A stretch of DNA of 64,000 nt from Pseudovibrio japonicus (lineage in GTDB: Bacteria; Pseudomonadota; Alphaproteobacteria; Rhizobiales; Stappiaceae), in assembly GCF_014651595.1 (NCBI RefSeq), contig NZ_BMXE01000001.1:496001-560000 (forward strand), in the 5' to 3' direction. A program made the position numbers and the translations under genes. Of this stretch, positions 63,942 through 64,000 are shown piece after piece (position 1 is the first letter of the stretch; the number at the start of each line of letters is the position of its first letter). Below the pieces are notes generated by a model. It was not told the DNA's origin. It saw only the letters and a program-made list of their open reading frames with translations, and searched no databases.

Positions 63942-64000
63942 ATGACAGAATTTTTGCTTTCAGAGTTTGAAGGCCGGTCGGATCATCTATTTATCCATTT
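63942..64000 (+). CDS. Start of an unidentified gene cut by the right edge
   Basis: An ATG at 63942 with GGAG about 9 bases before it opens a frame of 19 full codons (MTEFLLSEFEGRSDHLFIH) to the window edge. Ribosome site and A+T-rich lead-in suggest a real gene, but the fragment is too short to identify. Confidence 0.45.
   Translation, partial: MTEFLLSEFEGRSDHLFIH

Overview
The window reads as a chromosomal segment of an alphaproteobacterium, most likely a Hyphomicrobiales/Stappiaceae marine genus such as Pseudovibrio (inference). The evidence is a complete RcGTA-type gene transfer agent head-tail cluster, a FeuP/FeuQ-like two-component pair, a MucR/Ros zinc-finger regulator, a seven-gene Mrp antiporter operon, and small families largely confined to these bacteria (DUF1491, DUF5330 next to sufE, DUF6456 next to a DnaA-domain-IV protein, the TIGR03808 Tat protein). 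I see no rRNA, tRNA, CRISPR array, transposase or integrase. Most of the window is ordinary, densely packed chromosome.

Layout. 1-4147: an unidentified gene cut by the left edge, a small lipoprotein, then a FeuQ-FeuP-like sensor/regulator pair with a small periplasmic protein upstream. 4285-18798 (minus strand): the gene transfer agent operon from small terminase to the giant tail-fiber/hub protein, with all expected structural genes intact. Its leader (18799-18967) holds a good sigma70 promoter followed by an intrinsic-terminator hairpin immediately before the first gene, which suggests attenuation of the whole operon. 19199-24496: a YcgN-like cysteine-cluster protein divergent from a class A penicillin-binding protein, which is followed by two membrane-anchored DUF1214/DUF1254-type proteins, then a lipoprotein and a small basic protein. 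24699-30519: DUF2336, DUF1491, a peptidoglycan-binding membrane protein, DUF5330-sufE, a DUF6456/DnaA-like regulator pair and mucR. 30983-36900 (minus): mrpABCDEFG. 37156-39953: msrB and an oligopeptidase B-like protease. 40166-41620: three tandem paralogous small exported proteins with four conserved cysteines. 41688-50634: sodB, an MFS exporter, a class IV aminotransferase, a type II haloacid dehalogenase, an EamA transporter, a LOG-family protein, an M20 dipeptidase, a small helical protein and a LuxR-type regulator. 51391-59202: methylmalonyl-CoA mutase small and large subunits, then an SDR, a potassium channel and a YbjQ-like protein, then the mutase chaperone GTPase MeaB. 59220-63027: a Tat-exported repeat protein, an L-asparaginase and a class I/II aminotransferase. 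The last kilobase is mostly non-coding with a REP-like inverted repeat, and a new gene begins at the right edge.

How the parts work together: the GTA genes would make a small tailed particle that packages random host DNA. The mut genes and meaB form the propionyl-CoA to succinyl-CoA arm of B12-dependent metabolism. The Mrp complex exchanges Na+ or K+ for H+, as expected for a marine or saline-adapted cell. The most interesting items are the leader terminator of the GTA operon, two further hairpins inside that operon, an extra small gene between portal and protease, and the triplicated cysteine protein cluster. Gene identities rest on family recognition by eye; no database search was run.
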